Below, in pieces: positions 9,130 through 17,518 of a stretch of DNA of 64,000 bases. Below the pieces are notes generated by a model. That model made no database searches. It was not told the origin of the DNA and saw only the letters and a list, made by a program, of their open reading frames with translations. A program made the translations under genes and the position numbers. How positions within the stretch are numbered: position 1 is the first letter of the stretch; each line of letters starts with the position of its first letter. This stretch comes from a virus, in the IMG/VR virus record IMGVR_UViG_3300005253_001115, positions 202,641 to 266,640 of that record; one strand, written 5' to 3'.

Positions 9130-10118
9130 TACTTACACTCGTCGCATATCAATCTGGGCTTGCCGAAGCTATACATGTACGAGAAGTTCTTCTTACACTT
9201 CTTGCACGTAACTTCCTTTAGAGAATGGGGCTTGTATGTGAGCTTCCTCTTCGGCTTCTCAGTAGGTTCATCGAGATCTATTGTCTCTGATGACGCCACG
9301 TCGATTTTTACGGCCTTTGCGGGCTCTTTCTTGGGCTTGGATGCCTTACGCCTATTCTTAGGTTCCTTCTCTTCCGTGCTCCATGTGCTCAGCCAAGCGC
9401 CAGCAAAGTAAACCCCTACAGCTTCGATATCGCCGTCATAGTGACCGGCTACTCGCATGGATCTTGTGTCCAGCGGTGTGATGCCACGCTGCTCTAGATT
9501 TGATAGTCTGTCAAATATGACAATGGCTTTGGCGTGGTGTTTAAGGCCATCCACGTAATTCCAGTATGCTCCGTAGCTGAAGTTAGATACGTTATATGCG
9601 GCTTGAGATCCGTCATAAGGCGGATCAAGAATAGCTACCCTACCGTGCGCGAGACCGTAGGGCAGCTCAGAATAGTGCATGTCCGTAACAATAGGCTTCA
9701 GCTCTTCCCATCTGGCTAGAGCCTCAGCGTACTCCTCTACAACACTTACAGGACCGATAGGTTCTCCATCTTTGGATTTCTTTATGGGTACGTTGTATCC
9801 GTTCTTGCTGTACCTAAACACGCCGGAGAAGCTCATTCTTTGCAAGCAGTACGCATGCCTCCACCAGTCCGGCTCACTGCGTACCCTGTAGTAATCGTGA
9901 GACGAAAACGTCTCTGGAACCTCCTGCCTGTTGAAGTATTTCAGAATTTTATAGATTTCGGGATCTATGTCATTCAAAATAGCTTTGCTGGCCAAATTGG
10001 CCGATAGGACTGCGCTCCCGCAGAAATACTCAATGAACTCGTCGCCCTTGAATAAAGGTGCAAGACGATCAACCCACTGCTTCTTGCTTCCCACGTATGA
10101 GGGGAGAAACTTTATCAT
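9129..10118 (-). CDS. DNA adenine methylase, D12 (Dam) class, with C-terminal zinc ribbon
   Basis: 329 aa. Motifs: PSYVGSKKQW near the N-terminus, EYFCGSAVLS (SAM binding) and LDPPY (catalytic). The residues shared with class D12 N6-adenine methylases are present. After about residue 240 a Lys/Glu/Pro-rich linker leads to a terminal zinc ribbon (CKKCKKNF...ICDEC), an unusual addition that may aid DNA binding. It lies beside a PD-(D/E)XK-like gene, so a modification/restriction pair is possible; host-restriction evasion is the simpler role. Confidence 0.88.
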   Translation of the reverse strand: MIKFLPSYVGSKKQWVDRLAPLFKGDEFIEYFCGSAVLSANLASKAILNDIDPEIYKILKYFNRQEVPETFSSHDYYRVRSEPDWWRHAYCLQRMSFSGVFRYSKNGYNVPIKKSKDGEPIGPVSVVEEYAEALARWEELKPIVTDMHYSELPYGLAHGRVAILDPPYDGSQAAYNVSNFSYGAYWNYVDGLKHHAKAIVIFDRLSNLEQRGITPLDTRSMRVAGHYDGDIEAVGVYFAGAWLSTWSTEEKEPKNRRKASKPKKEPAKAVKIDVASSETIDLDEPTEKPKRKLTYKPHSLKEVTCKKCKKNFSYMYSFGKPRLICDECK

Positions 10119-10669
10119 TTAGGCTTTCCTAGTGGCGTGCCAATAGCAGACAATGGATGCTGCCTGAAGCCCTCGCATTCTTTTATATCGTCGATAGGGA
10201 TTGGACGAAATAGAGTGTTATTGGGTTGTGTGTCATTAACGTGGGGGCCTAGTAGCGAATACTGTTGTTCTGCGTTTGCTTCACGATACCAGTCCCTTAA
10301 AGGTCCCATTGTCATAGAGAACATCTTGGGGATCTTTATGTCGTACTTTGATTGGCTGTTGGGCTCCAACCCCACAGCATACAGCAGAAGGGTGTCATCA
10401 TTTAGGGTTTCGAACCACCCTGGAGAGTTGAGATCGTGCCCCTCTTCAATGAAGTTCGACCAAATCTCTATAGCAAGGTTTCCATGATAGTTCTTCTCCG
10501 CCTTGACCTCCAGATTCCAGATCTTACCGTCTTTGCTTACTAGGAAATCTCCTCTTGGATCCTTTTTAGGGTGTTTTTCGACGGTGTAGCCCTTCCGTGC
10601 AAGCCACGGCAAAAAGTGATCTCTGTTCATGCGCGCTTCAAAAGCTAAGTCCGCGTCAAACTGGCTCAT
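10115..10669 (-). CDS. PD-(D/E)XK-like protein (putative endonuclease)
   Basis: 184 aa. The segment DPRGDFLV...WNLEVKAEKN has the D-x(n)-ExK pattern of restriction-endonuclease-fold proteins, followed by an IEIWSN strand. The stop overlaps the Dam methylase start, so a functional pairing with the methylase is possible. The substrate is unknown. The call rests on a short motif and overall layout only. Confidence 0.5.
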   Translation of the reverse strand: MSQFDADLAFEARMNRDHFLPWLARKGYTVEKHPKKDPRGDFLVSKDGKIWNLEVKAEKNYHGNLAIEIWSNFIEEGHDLNSPGWFETLNDDTLLLYAVGLEPNSQSKYDIKIPKMFSMTMGPLRDWYREANAEQQYSLLGPHVNDTQPNNTLFRPIPIDDIKECEGFRQHPLSAIGTPLGKPK

Positions 10670-10968
10670 TTCAAATCCTCCTCAATCTTGCGCAGAAACT
10701 CTCGCCAGTCTTTTGGAGAGGAGTTCATGTCTGCTTCGTTCTCTACAGGATTGGAAATAGTTGGACCCAGATATTCGAAGTCATCGCCCTCTGGAAACCC
10801 AAATTGGCTATACCCAGGAATGCGGGCAGCGTACATGGCATCCCACTGCTCTAGTTCTTCTTCGATCTGGGCTTCCGTGTCTGCCTGGGCCTCTGCCTGG
10901 GCCTCTGCCTGGGCCTCTGCCTGGGCCTCTGCATCGTCTTGTATAGCCTTCGGGTGTCTAGACATCAT
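10666..10968 (-). CDS. Acidic protein with AEAQ tandem repeat
   Basis: 100 aa. Residues 13-29 are four copies of AEAQ, from a 12-bp tandem repeat at about 10880-10930. The rest is acidic with aromatic residues (YSQFGFPEGDDFEYLG). It overlaps genes at both ends. No family is recognised. The repeat may vary in copy number between relatives. Confidence 0.6.
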   Translation of the reverse strand: MMSRHPKAIQDDAEAQAEAQAEAQAEAQADTEAQIEEELEQWDAMYAARIPGYSQFGFPEGDDFEYLGPTISNPVENEADMNSSPKDWREFLRKIEEDLK

Positions 10969-11720
10969 CTAGCCTTGAACACATAATCTCCGTGGCCTAC
11001 ACCGTTACCTACGGACTCGTAGATAAGCTGTAGACCCGCTAACTCACACATCATCTTTAGTGCTTTTTGCGAAAAGATTATTGGGTGAACCTGAAAGTGA
11101 TACTCGGTAAGATGCCAGCGTGTCAGACCATCCGTGTCGTTGAGTGGAGTCCTTAGGAAAATCACGCCGTTATGATTCAACAAGCTCTTCATCTTCAGTA
11201 ATGCGACCACCGGCTCGTGGAAATGCTCGATGACATGCACCATCGAGATAAGGTCAAACCGCTTAGGTCCGAAGTCGTGCTCCATGAAGTCTGCTTGGAT
11301 CATTGGCACACCCAGCTCGTTGCCATAGGTCTCAGCATAGGGGCTACCATCCACCCCTAGGGTGGTCAAAACGCCCTTGTCCTGCATGTACTTCAGCAGT
11401 AGTGGATAACTAGGTCCAATGTCCAGAACGGAGTCTGGATCGTATTCCTTCACTAGGAAGTCAGCAAGCCACTGGAAGTGGCCTGCCTCTGACAGTATGC
11501 CAGCTTTCATACCTGCTTCGCTTTTGTCGTCCGCTTCGTACTGGAATGGCGGCGGAGGGAACTGAAGCCAGAGCCCGCACCGAGAACAAGCCTCGTAGGG
11601 CAGAACGTCCGGTACGTTCTGTCGAACGGCCTCTTGGGCTTCAGTCAGTTGGACAGGATTCAACTTAGTGGTACCACAAATGGTACACCGGATCACTTTT
11701 ATTTCAACAGCAACGTCCAT
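10965..11720 (-). CDS. Class I SAM-dependent methyltransferase with zinc-finger N-terminus
   Basis: 251 aa starting at the ATG that shares its A with the RecA stop (TAATG). Residues about 10-60 hold two CxxC pairs (CTICG, CSRCG). Then comes the Rossmann motif VLDIGPSYP, an acidic GVDGS strand end, and FDLISMVHVIEHF, the motif common in small-molecule and glycan methyltransferases. The substrate cannot be told. Confidence 0.78.
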   Translation of the reverse strand: MDVAVEIKVIRCTICGTTKLNPVQLTEAQEAVRQNVPDVLPYEACSRCGLWLQFPPPPFQYEADDKSEAGMKAGILSEAGHFQWLADFLVKEYDPDSVLDIGPSYPLLLKYMQDKGVLTTLGVDGSPYAETYGNELGVPMIQADFMEHDFGPKRFDLISMVHVIEHFHEPVVALLKMKSLLNHNGVIFLRTPLNDTDGLTRWHLTEYHFQVHPIIFSQKALKMMCELAGLQLIYESVGNGVGHGDYVFKAR

Positions 11721-13084
11721 TATGCGTTTCCATCCTGGGGGGTATTGAAGTATCGCTGGAATCCATCGCCTTCGCGCATTTGGGTCCAGCACGCCTGTCG
11801 AAGCGCGTCCTTGTTGGCGGGATCGAGCACCAGAGCCTTGAAGCCAGCACTGTCTACCTGGGTCTCGTGCCCAGGAAGCTCGATACCGAACTTGGTTCCG
11901 CTCTTAGAGAGCTGCCCCGTCATCTTGAGGTACTGGAACGTGTCGAACACGGGATCAATACCGGGTCCCGGAGCGCCATTGGCTTCGAACCACCAACGTA
12001 CCCATGCGACCTTGTGCGGCATGAAGTCCTTCGACTTCTCGCTCTTCAGGATCGAGAACGTGTAGCGGTCCTTGCCTTTGCCGTCCCAGCAGGTCTCCTC
12101 TTGGATACCGCTAGTGCCAGACCAGCCTGCGGGCGGAGCCCGCTTGGTCATCTTCACACGGTTATCGTGGGAGTGTGCCAGCATGTGACCACCCGGTGCG
12201 TAACCCGGGTCACCATAGGTGACGCCCGGCTTCTCACGGAACTGGTTGGTAACCACGAGGGTGAACCGCTTCTCCACCATGGCTGACGTGATACCTGCAA
12301 GGTGGTTCGATAGAGTTCTGGCCAGAAGTGCTTGAGCACCCGTGCCGTCCTTCCATTCATCCTTTTTCTTCTTACCAATCATCGCTTCCGGCTTCATAGC
12401 CGCAATCGAATCGATGTAAATGACAGCCTGGGCTCGTCCATCCTCAGCGGGTACCCAGACACCGGCACCGCATTCGCGGGTGACCTTCGGGTCGAAAGGA
12501 ATGTTCTGGGCCTTCGCTTCCTTTTGGGTCATCCCCAACATGACGTAGTACCACTGATCGTTGTACTGCCTCTTGTCCGGGTAGCTGTGCATGAGTCTGC
12601 TGATGAACTTCAGGGACTTCTCCGCAGAATCAGGAGCGTAGTACCGGAGGTTCGGACCAGCCGAGAACCCCTGTGCGGTCTTGGCCTCTTGCTGCGCTTC
12701 ATCGTCCTTGAAGTTACCGTAAAGCTCTATGCCAATGCGTCCCCAGTACCCCGGATCAGCAGAACCCTCGTGATCGAAAAAGATCGACCGGATTCCACGC
12801 TTCTGGGATTGAGCGATGCTACTGGCACAGGCGGTGGACTTTCCACCAGCCTCAGGACCGTACTGGCCGCAGAAGCGACCGGGCCCAAAGCCACCACCCA
12901 CAGCAAGGTCATAGGCAAGAAGCCCTGTGGACACGCAATTTTTTACGTGGTCCGACCTGTCTAGGGAGATGGGGACAAGACCGACGCTCTGGCTGATAGC
13001 CTCGTCAATCGTGTCATAATCAGGAGTCCAGGCGGCGGGAGCCTCCTCGACTGCCTCAGTCTTCTTTTTCTTGCGTGCTGCCAT
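11720..13084 (-). CDS. RecA/UvsX-like recombinase
   Basis: 454 aa. Walker A GPEAGGKST lies at residues 76-84 and a Walker B-like AVIYIDS at about 220. A QFREKPG segment sits at the position of DNA-binding loop 2. The N-terminus is Lys-rich. It would catalyse strand exchange in recombination-dependent replication with the SSB-like protein encoded just upstream. Longer than host RecA, with insertions after Walker A. A terminator hairpin lies between it and the SSB gene. Confidence 0.93.
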   Translation of the reverse strand: MAARKKKKTEAVEEAPAAWTPDYDTIDEAISQSVGLVPISLDRSDHVKNCVSTGLLAYDLAVGGGFGPGRFCGQYGPEAGGKSTACASSIAQSQKRGIRSIFFDHEGSADPGYWGRIGIELYGNFKDDEAQQEAKTAQGFSAGPNLRYYAPDSAEKSLKFISRLMHSYPDKRQYNDQWYYVMLGMTQKEAKAQNIPFDPKVTRECGAGVWVPAEDGRAQAVIYIDSIAAMKPEAMIGKKKKDEWKDGTGAQALLARTLSNHLAGITSAMVEKRFTLVVTNQFREKPGVTYGDPGYAPGGHMLAHSHDNRVKMTKRAPPAGWSGTSGIQEETCWDGKGKDRYTFSILKSEKSKDFMPHKVAWVRWWFEANGAPGPGIDPVFDTFQYLKMTGQLSKSGTKFGIELPGHETQVDSAGFKALVLDPANKDALRQACWTQMREGDGFQRYFNTPQDGNA

Positions 13085-13124
13085 GACAATTCCTCCTTCG
13101 ATGGGTTATACGGGCAGGGAAGAA

Positions 13125-13144
13125 GGCGGGGCCGAAGCCCCGCC
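13125..13144 (-). terminator. Rho-independent terminator with UUCG tetraloop
   Basis: Perfect 8-bp stem GGCGGGGC/GCCCCGCC with a TTCG loop on the minus strand, followed by TTCTTCCCT. It lies between the SSB-like stop and the RecA start, so it should lower RecA expression relative to the SSB-like gene. Confidence 0.8.
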
Positions 13145-13155
13145 AACTCTAGTTC

Positions 13156-14259
13156 CTACTCGAAATCGTCATCATCGAAATCGAACTCGTCATCGTCGTC
13201 TTCGACGACTTCGGCCTTAGCCTTGGACTTCTTGGTCTTTGCCTTGGACTTTGCCTTGACGGGCTCCTCATCGAACTCGTCGTCGTCATCGTCGTCGGCA
13301 ACTTCGGAATCATCGTCCAGTCCGAGATCATCGTCCTCGTCCTCAAACGAATCATCCTCTTCGACAACAGGCTTGGAAGCCTTGGCGGGGGTCTCCTCCG
13401 CACCCTCGTCGTCGTCGTCGAGAAGCTCAGCGCCCCCCTTCATGGTGGACTTGCTTACCTTCGTAGACGAACCAGCCGCCGCAACCTCTGCGGGGTCCTC
13501 ATCCGGCTCCACGATAATGTAACCGTGTCGCTTGAGGGAAGCCGCGATCTTCTCGGGGCTGTCCTTCGGGTAGATGCTGACCGACTCAGGGATCAATTCG
13601 CACTGCTTCATCTCAGCCTTGGTAAGCTCCACAGCATCGCCAAGCATGATGTTGTACTTAGCTTCTGCCGCTGCCGAGGAGTCGAACTTGAAGAAGAGAT
13701 CGAAACCGTCCTTAGGATCGGTCGGATCTGCCGTGCTCTTGGTCTTCTTCTCGAACATCTCGATGGCGTTCTGGACCTCGCGTGCGAATGCCGTCGGAAC
13801 AGTTGCGCACTTGATGTCACTGAACTTGACCGGCTGCTGGAACTTCTTCTTGAGGGGGATGCCCTCAGTCTCTTCCTGACGCTCGCGGTCGATGAAGAAG
13901 ATGAGGTAGTTCTTCGTGGGCTTCAAGCGCCCCCACGATGTAGAACCGTCATCCTCTATCTTCGGGTAGTGAGCCTTGCGGTAGAGACAATCGTTCGCAT
14001 TGAACTCTTCCGTTTCGGCATCGAAGTCCATGCAGATCGACGGGTACATCTTGCACTTCGTCTTGTACGGATCGTAAGCCTTCTTGGCTTCGGTAGGAAC
14101 CCAGAACCGCATGAACGGCTCGATGTGTCCGACAAGTCGGATACCGTGGTACTCACCCTTGGCAATCTGGCGGATATCCACCAGTTCGAAGGGAAGTTCG
14201 TCTTCCCACTTGTCGCCGTCGTCTACCTTGGTTTTTGCTGTCTTGAATGTCTTACCCAT
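13156..14259 (-). CDS. Single-stranded DNA-binding protein, gp32-like
   Basis: 367 aa. The N-terminus is basic. A middle zinc-binding-like region has CKMYPSIC and NDCLYRKAHY. The last 100 residues are almost wholly Asp/Glu with a Lys/Ala interruption, ending DFDDDDFE, the acidic tail by which phage SSBs recruit partners. Position beside RecA and sigma factor fits the main replication SSB. Identity rests on layout and tail, as no full fold match can be made by eye. Confidence 0.72.
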   Translation of the reverse strand: MGKTFKTAKTKVDDGDKWEDELPFELVDIRQIAKGEYHGIRLVGHIEPFMRFWVPTEAKKAYDPYKTKCKMYPSICMDFDAETEEFNANDCLYRKAHYPKIEDDGSTSWGRLKPTKNYLIFFIDRERQEETEGIPLKKKFQQPVKFSDIKCATVPTAFAREVQNAIEMFEKKTKSTADPTDPKDGFDLFFKFDSSAAAEAKYNIMLGDAVELTKAEMKQCELIPESVSIYPKDSPEKIAASLKRHGYIIVEPDEDPAEVAAAGSSTKVSKSTMKGGAELLDDDDEGAEETPAKASKPVVEEDDSFEDEDDDLGLDDDSEVADDDDDDEFDEEPVKAKSKAKTKKSKAKAEVVEDDDDEFDFDDDDFE

Positions 14260-14307
14260 TGTCTCTTTCCTTTTCTCGTGTTTATGCCCAGTTGGCGTTT
14301 TGATGAG

Positions 14308-14325
14308 ATCGGCATGGGTGCCGAT
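14308..14325. promoter_or_regulatory. Palindrome upstream of SSB-like gene
   Basis: Inverted repeat ATCGGCA / TGCCGAT with a 4-nt spacer, in the 79-nt gap between the sigma-factor stop and the SSB start. It could be an operator or an mRNA leader hairpin controlling SSB. No T-run follows it. Confidence 0.4.
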
Positions 14326-14338
14326 GTCAAAGAGATCT

Positions 14339-15541
14339 TTATTCTACTGTATGGAAGCGCATGAGCGCGAGCGTTTGTCTGAGTTGCTCCTTTAGAATGT
14401 CCGGTTCAGTAAGGGCCTCATCGGCCTCTATATGAGAGATAACACCGAATTTCAGGCAGATGAACTTCTGGGACGTAGAATCAAGCGAGGTAAGCATTTT
14501 TCCGATCGCCATCCCCAACTCCCTCTCCGCAACGTCTTCCTCGTAGTCGGCATCAATCAAGGTATCTAGCAATTTGGCTATTTCTTCACCCTGTTGGACA
14601 GGCTGCTCAAGCGGAACCAACTTAATGACACTCACGTACTGACGAATCTTCTCGCTATTTTCGTCAACCTTTTCGCCTCTTTCTATCTTGTTGTACACAT
14701 GCCACACGGCACCGGGGATGCGAAAGAAGCTGACCTCTTCCTTCAGAGAGAGGAGAATTGCCTGCCGGACCCACCACCGGGCGTAGGAAGAAAAGTACGT
14801 CTGGCGGCTCAGGAAAAAGGTCGAGATGGACCTGATAAGGCCAAATACCCCAGACTGGAACACGTCCTCGAAAATAGACCTCTGGTCCCCGGAAAGTTTT
14901 CCTGCCTCAGCGAAAACAAGTCTCAGGTAAGGCTGGATGATAATGTTCCTCAGTTCCAGATAGCGATCGTAATGATACTGTACTCCGCTGATGGTTCCGT
15001 AGAGTCGCTCTTGAGAGAGCCCTGTGGCTCTCTCAATGGCGTCCTTGCCCAATCGGATGCTGCCTAGCTTGGCCCCCAGAGCGGGCCGCAGAGAGGCACA
15101 CAGGATGGCCTCGTCGGCGCACATTTCCTTATAGCCCTCTGTGATCCGCAGAAAGTCATCAGCTAGTTCCTCGAACAGTAGGCGTACCCAACACATCTTC
15201 CGAAGAAGCTTCTTCGTTTCACGTATGTTAGAATACGTCTTTCGGCTAGCCGTGAGGTGTAGAAGTTCCCCGCCCAGAGCGTGCCACTGATCTTGGCTAG
15301 CTTCGGTTTTGTTAAATAGAACCCTATTGTAGGTCATATTGCCCATCGAGCGTATCGTCACCTCAGACAAGCGGTTCTCCACGAAGCGCGTGGGGGCGTC
15401 CAGCATGTACCCCATACACTTCCAGATCTCCTCATCCATCATCTCGAAGGTGCTGTTGCTCTTTTCTCGGCTCAAAAGATCGTCGTTTCCGAAGACTCCT
15501 GCCCGGATGTGTTCTAGTGCGTCGGTTGTTTGTAATTCCAT
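14339..15541 (-). CDS. Phage RNA polymerase sigma factor (sigma-70 family)
   Basis: 400 aa. Region 2 is clear at about residues 224-290: EDVFQSGVFGLIRS, then FSSYARWWVRQAILLSLKE, the core-binding and -10-melting helices, followed by a region 3-like stretch. A long N-terminal helical part of about 200 residues has no clear match. It would redirect host polymerase to phage promoters, possibly those of sigma-28 type found in this window. Transcribed divergently from the SWIM gene, 12 bp apart. Confidence 0.87.
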   Translation of the reverse strand: MELQTTDALEHIRAGVFGNDDLLSREKSNSTFEMMDEEIWKCMGYMLDAPTRFVENRLSEVTIRSMGNMTYNRVLFNKTEASQDQWHALGGELLHLTASRKTYSNIRETKKLLRKMCWVRLLFEELADDFLRITEGYKEMCADEAILCASLRPALGAKLGSIRLGKDAIERATGLSQERLYGTISGVQYHYDRYLELRNIIIQPYLRLVFAEAGKLSGDQRSIFEDVFQSGVFGLIRSISTFFLSRQTYFSSYARWWVRQAILLSLKEEVSFFRIPGAVWHVYNKIERGEKVDENSEKIRQYVSVIKLVPLEQPVQQGEEIAKLLDTLIDADYEEDVAERELGMAIGKMLTSLDSTSQKFICLKFGVISHIEADEALTEPDILKEQLRQTLALMRFHTVE

Positions 15542-15553
15542 TATCTCTCTACT

Positions 15554-16270
15554 ATGACCATGTTGACTTTAGGACAGCTTCTCAAGGCCACCCAGTCAGC
15601 CTCCCAGAGAGGCAGCGGGCGGAGTGTCTCCGAGCGTGCCTCCAAGGTTTCTATTTCAGGTGTTAAGACAGGCTTCCGCGATGGCTGGAAGGTCCCTGAC
15701 ACTGCTTACTGGGGTTCCCCCGGGGTGCAGGAAATCCTCTTTGTGACCCAGGCTTCGGACTCCAAGACCGACCGGCGTTTCAGGAAGCCCTACCGGACGA
15801 TGTATAGGTTCCCACTGAATCAGGCGTCTGGGAGCCCCTACCCGTCCGGTGCTAGTGCTAATGACTTGCCAGTATGGGTCAACTGCACTTGTCCCGCATT
15901 CCGGTATTACAGTGAAGTCGCCCTCACCAAGAAGAACAGCTCCGATGTCATCGAGTCTGACGGCTCCCTCCCCAGGCAGAACAATCCCCAGATGGAGCCC
16001 TACATTTGCAAGCACCTCTACGCCACTGCCAAAATGGCTATGGACAAGAGACGTACTATCGGGGTGACTGCCTCTATTGCTACTCTGCAAGATGATCCCA
16101 TGAAGCCCAAGGGTCGAGACCCTGAAAGAGTTGATACCCAGACGCCGAAATCCCAGAAGGGTCGTAAGACCCCCAAGGTCAGTGCTACTGCTGCTAAGCC
16201 CACCACCATCCCTCAAACGTGGTTGGGCCGTTTGGCTTACATTCTCTTTAATGAACGGGCTGGACGCTAG
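15554..16270 (+). CDS. SWIM-type zinc-finger protein
   Basis: 238 aa. The middle holds CTCPAFRYY and, about 50 residues later, ICKHLYA, which together match the SWIM pattern CxC...CxH, a metal-binding module found in DNA- and protein-binding proteins. The ends are Ser/Thr/Lys-rich and probably disordered. It is one of few plus-strand genes here and overlaps the next minus-strand gene by 4 bp. Role unknown. Confidence 0.75.
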   Translation: MTMLTLGQLLKATQSASQRGSGRSVSERASKVSISGVKTGFRDGWKVPDTAYWGSPGVQEILFVTQASDSKTDRRFRKPYRTMYRFPLNQASGSPYPSGASANDLPVWVNCTCPAFRYYSEVALTKKNSSDVIESDGSLPRQNNPQMEPYICKHLYATAKMAMDKRRTIGVTASIATLQDDPMKPKGRDPERVDTQTPKSQKGRKTPKVSATAAKPTTIPQTWLGRLAYILFNERAGR

Positions 16271-16548
16271 GCGAACGCATCCCGATAGGATCGAAGCAGA
16301 CCCACCACCTCGTCCCACATTAACATCACTATCTGTTCCCTACCTGTACAACTGGCGACTTGTAGATTCAGGTCCCGGATATCTTGTCCGAGCAGAGAAT
16401 CCACATCAACGTGAATTCGCAGTTTGTTCAACATTACAACGCCTATTCTAAGTAGGCTAGCTTTTTCTTCTTCTTTGTCCGCGTTATCACAAAAGACCAA
16501 AAATCGGTCGAGAACGTTCTTGAACCGAATCCGGCTAATCTGATCCAT
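16267..16548 (-). CDS. Hypothetical small helical protein
   Basis: 93 aa, predicted mostly helical (MDQISRIRFKNVLDRFL...). It overlaps the exonuclease gene by 14 bp upstream and is convergent with the SWIM gene. No family is recognised. Confidence 0.6.
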   Translation of the reverse strand: MDQISRIRFKNVLDRFLVFCDNADKEEEKASLLRIGVVMLNKLRIHVDVDSLLGQDIRDLNLQVASCTGREQIVMLMWDEVVGLLRSYRDAFA

Positions 16549-17491
16549 CCGTCTCCTCTCCGAGCACCTCTCGCTCGGCTTTCTTGATCTTAATGAGTTC
16601 CCTGCGTTTTCCCTTCAGGAACTTAGTCCGGTCCGGTCGGAAACATTGACCGGCGAACTCACAATAGCGCATCTTACGCGCATATTTCTCGTTGGGGCAG
16701 ATGGCCCTGGCATCCTCGATGTTGCCCTTCTTCATGATCTCCTTGACCTCGGGGTACTCGACCCGGAAGTCCTCTAGCGCCTGGGGCGCAAGATCATGGA
16801 ACATGAAGCGCATCTTATTGGGGTAATCCCTCGGAATGTAACAGAAAGCGATTCCCTCGATATCCTGATCCAGACCCCAATCCCTCGGGGTGCAGAGTTC
16901 GGCGTATGTTCCCGCTTGGGCTACGTGTGGGGGATCAGGCTCCTTCAGGGCTCTCACAACAGACGAGGACGCCTTCGTTTTGACCTCAAGTAGGTACAGG
17001 TGCCCCCCGATAAGAATGAGGCCGTCACAGGAGCCCTTGAGCCCTGAGACGGGATCTATCAGCTCGAACTCGACGTACCGAGTAGCGAAACCCTTGCAGC
17101 AAGGGCCTTCCTCGGGTCCGATAGGGTTGCCTTCCCTGTCCTCCCCACGGGTCCATTCTGACCGATGATCCCCGCAATAGGGTGTCCCCAGACCCGGGGA
17201 TGAGGTATACCAGCACTTCTTGCACTTCCACCTACCGTAAAGGAGCCCTACGCGCCCCAGGTAAGTCTGGATGACCTCATGGGTCGCAGTTCCGATATTG
17301 ACGAAGATCTTTCCCATGAAATTGTCACCCACGGAGGCGTTAATGGGGTCCAACATCGCGAAAAGGTACTCGATTTGACAGAAGGGGAACGAAGATGGCC
17401 GAATCCGCACCTTGTACGGGGCCTTCCAGCTCTCGTTCTCAAGCAGCTCCTTCGAGACGTTCTCAAGGATCTTGTCATGGTTCGCTGTCAT
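16535..17491 (-). CDS. RecB/Cas4-type PD-(D/E)XK exonuclease
   Basis: 318 aa. Nuclease core: THEVIQ helix, then GSCDGLILIGGHLYLLEVK with Asp and ExK catalytic residues, and a later HVAQAGTYAEL (the QxxxY motif of RecB nucleases). A late run of Cys (CPNEK...CEFAGQC) could bind an iron-sulfur cluster as in Cas4 and AddB. An extra zinc-ribbon-like insert (CKKCWY...CGDH) lies in the first third. Likely a 5' exonuclease for recombination. Confidence 0.86.
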   Translation of the reverse strand: MTANHDKILENVSKELLENESWKAPYKVRIRPSSFPFCQIEYLFAMLDPINASVGDNFMGKIFVNIGTATHEVIQTYLGRVGLLYGRWKCKKCWYTSSPGLGTPYCGDHRSEWTRGEDREGNPIGPEEGPCCKGFATRYVEFELIDPVSGLKGSCDGLILIGGHLYLLEVKTKASSSVVRALKEPDPPHVAQAGTYAELCTPRDWGLDQDIEGIAFCYIPRDYPNKMRFMFHDLAPQALEDFRVEYPEVKEIMKKGNIEDARAICPNEKYARKMRYCEFAGQCFRPDRTKFLKGKRRELIKIKKAEREVLGEETDGSD

Positions 17492-17499
17492 GCAACTTC

Positions 17500-17512
17500 T
17501 TTAGTCTAAAGG
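17500..17512. promoter_or_regulatory. Palindromic shared ribosome-site region of divergent genes
   Basis: CTTTAG-T-CTAAAG, a perfect 13-bp palindrome between divergent starts. On each strand it gives a purine-rich stretch just before the ATG of the exonuclease and primase genes. It may double as a binding site, but that is not shown. Confidence 0.4.
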
Positions 17513-17518
17513 CTTGTC

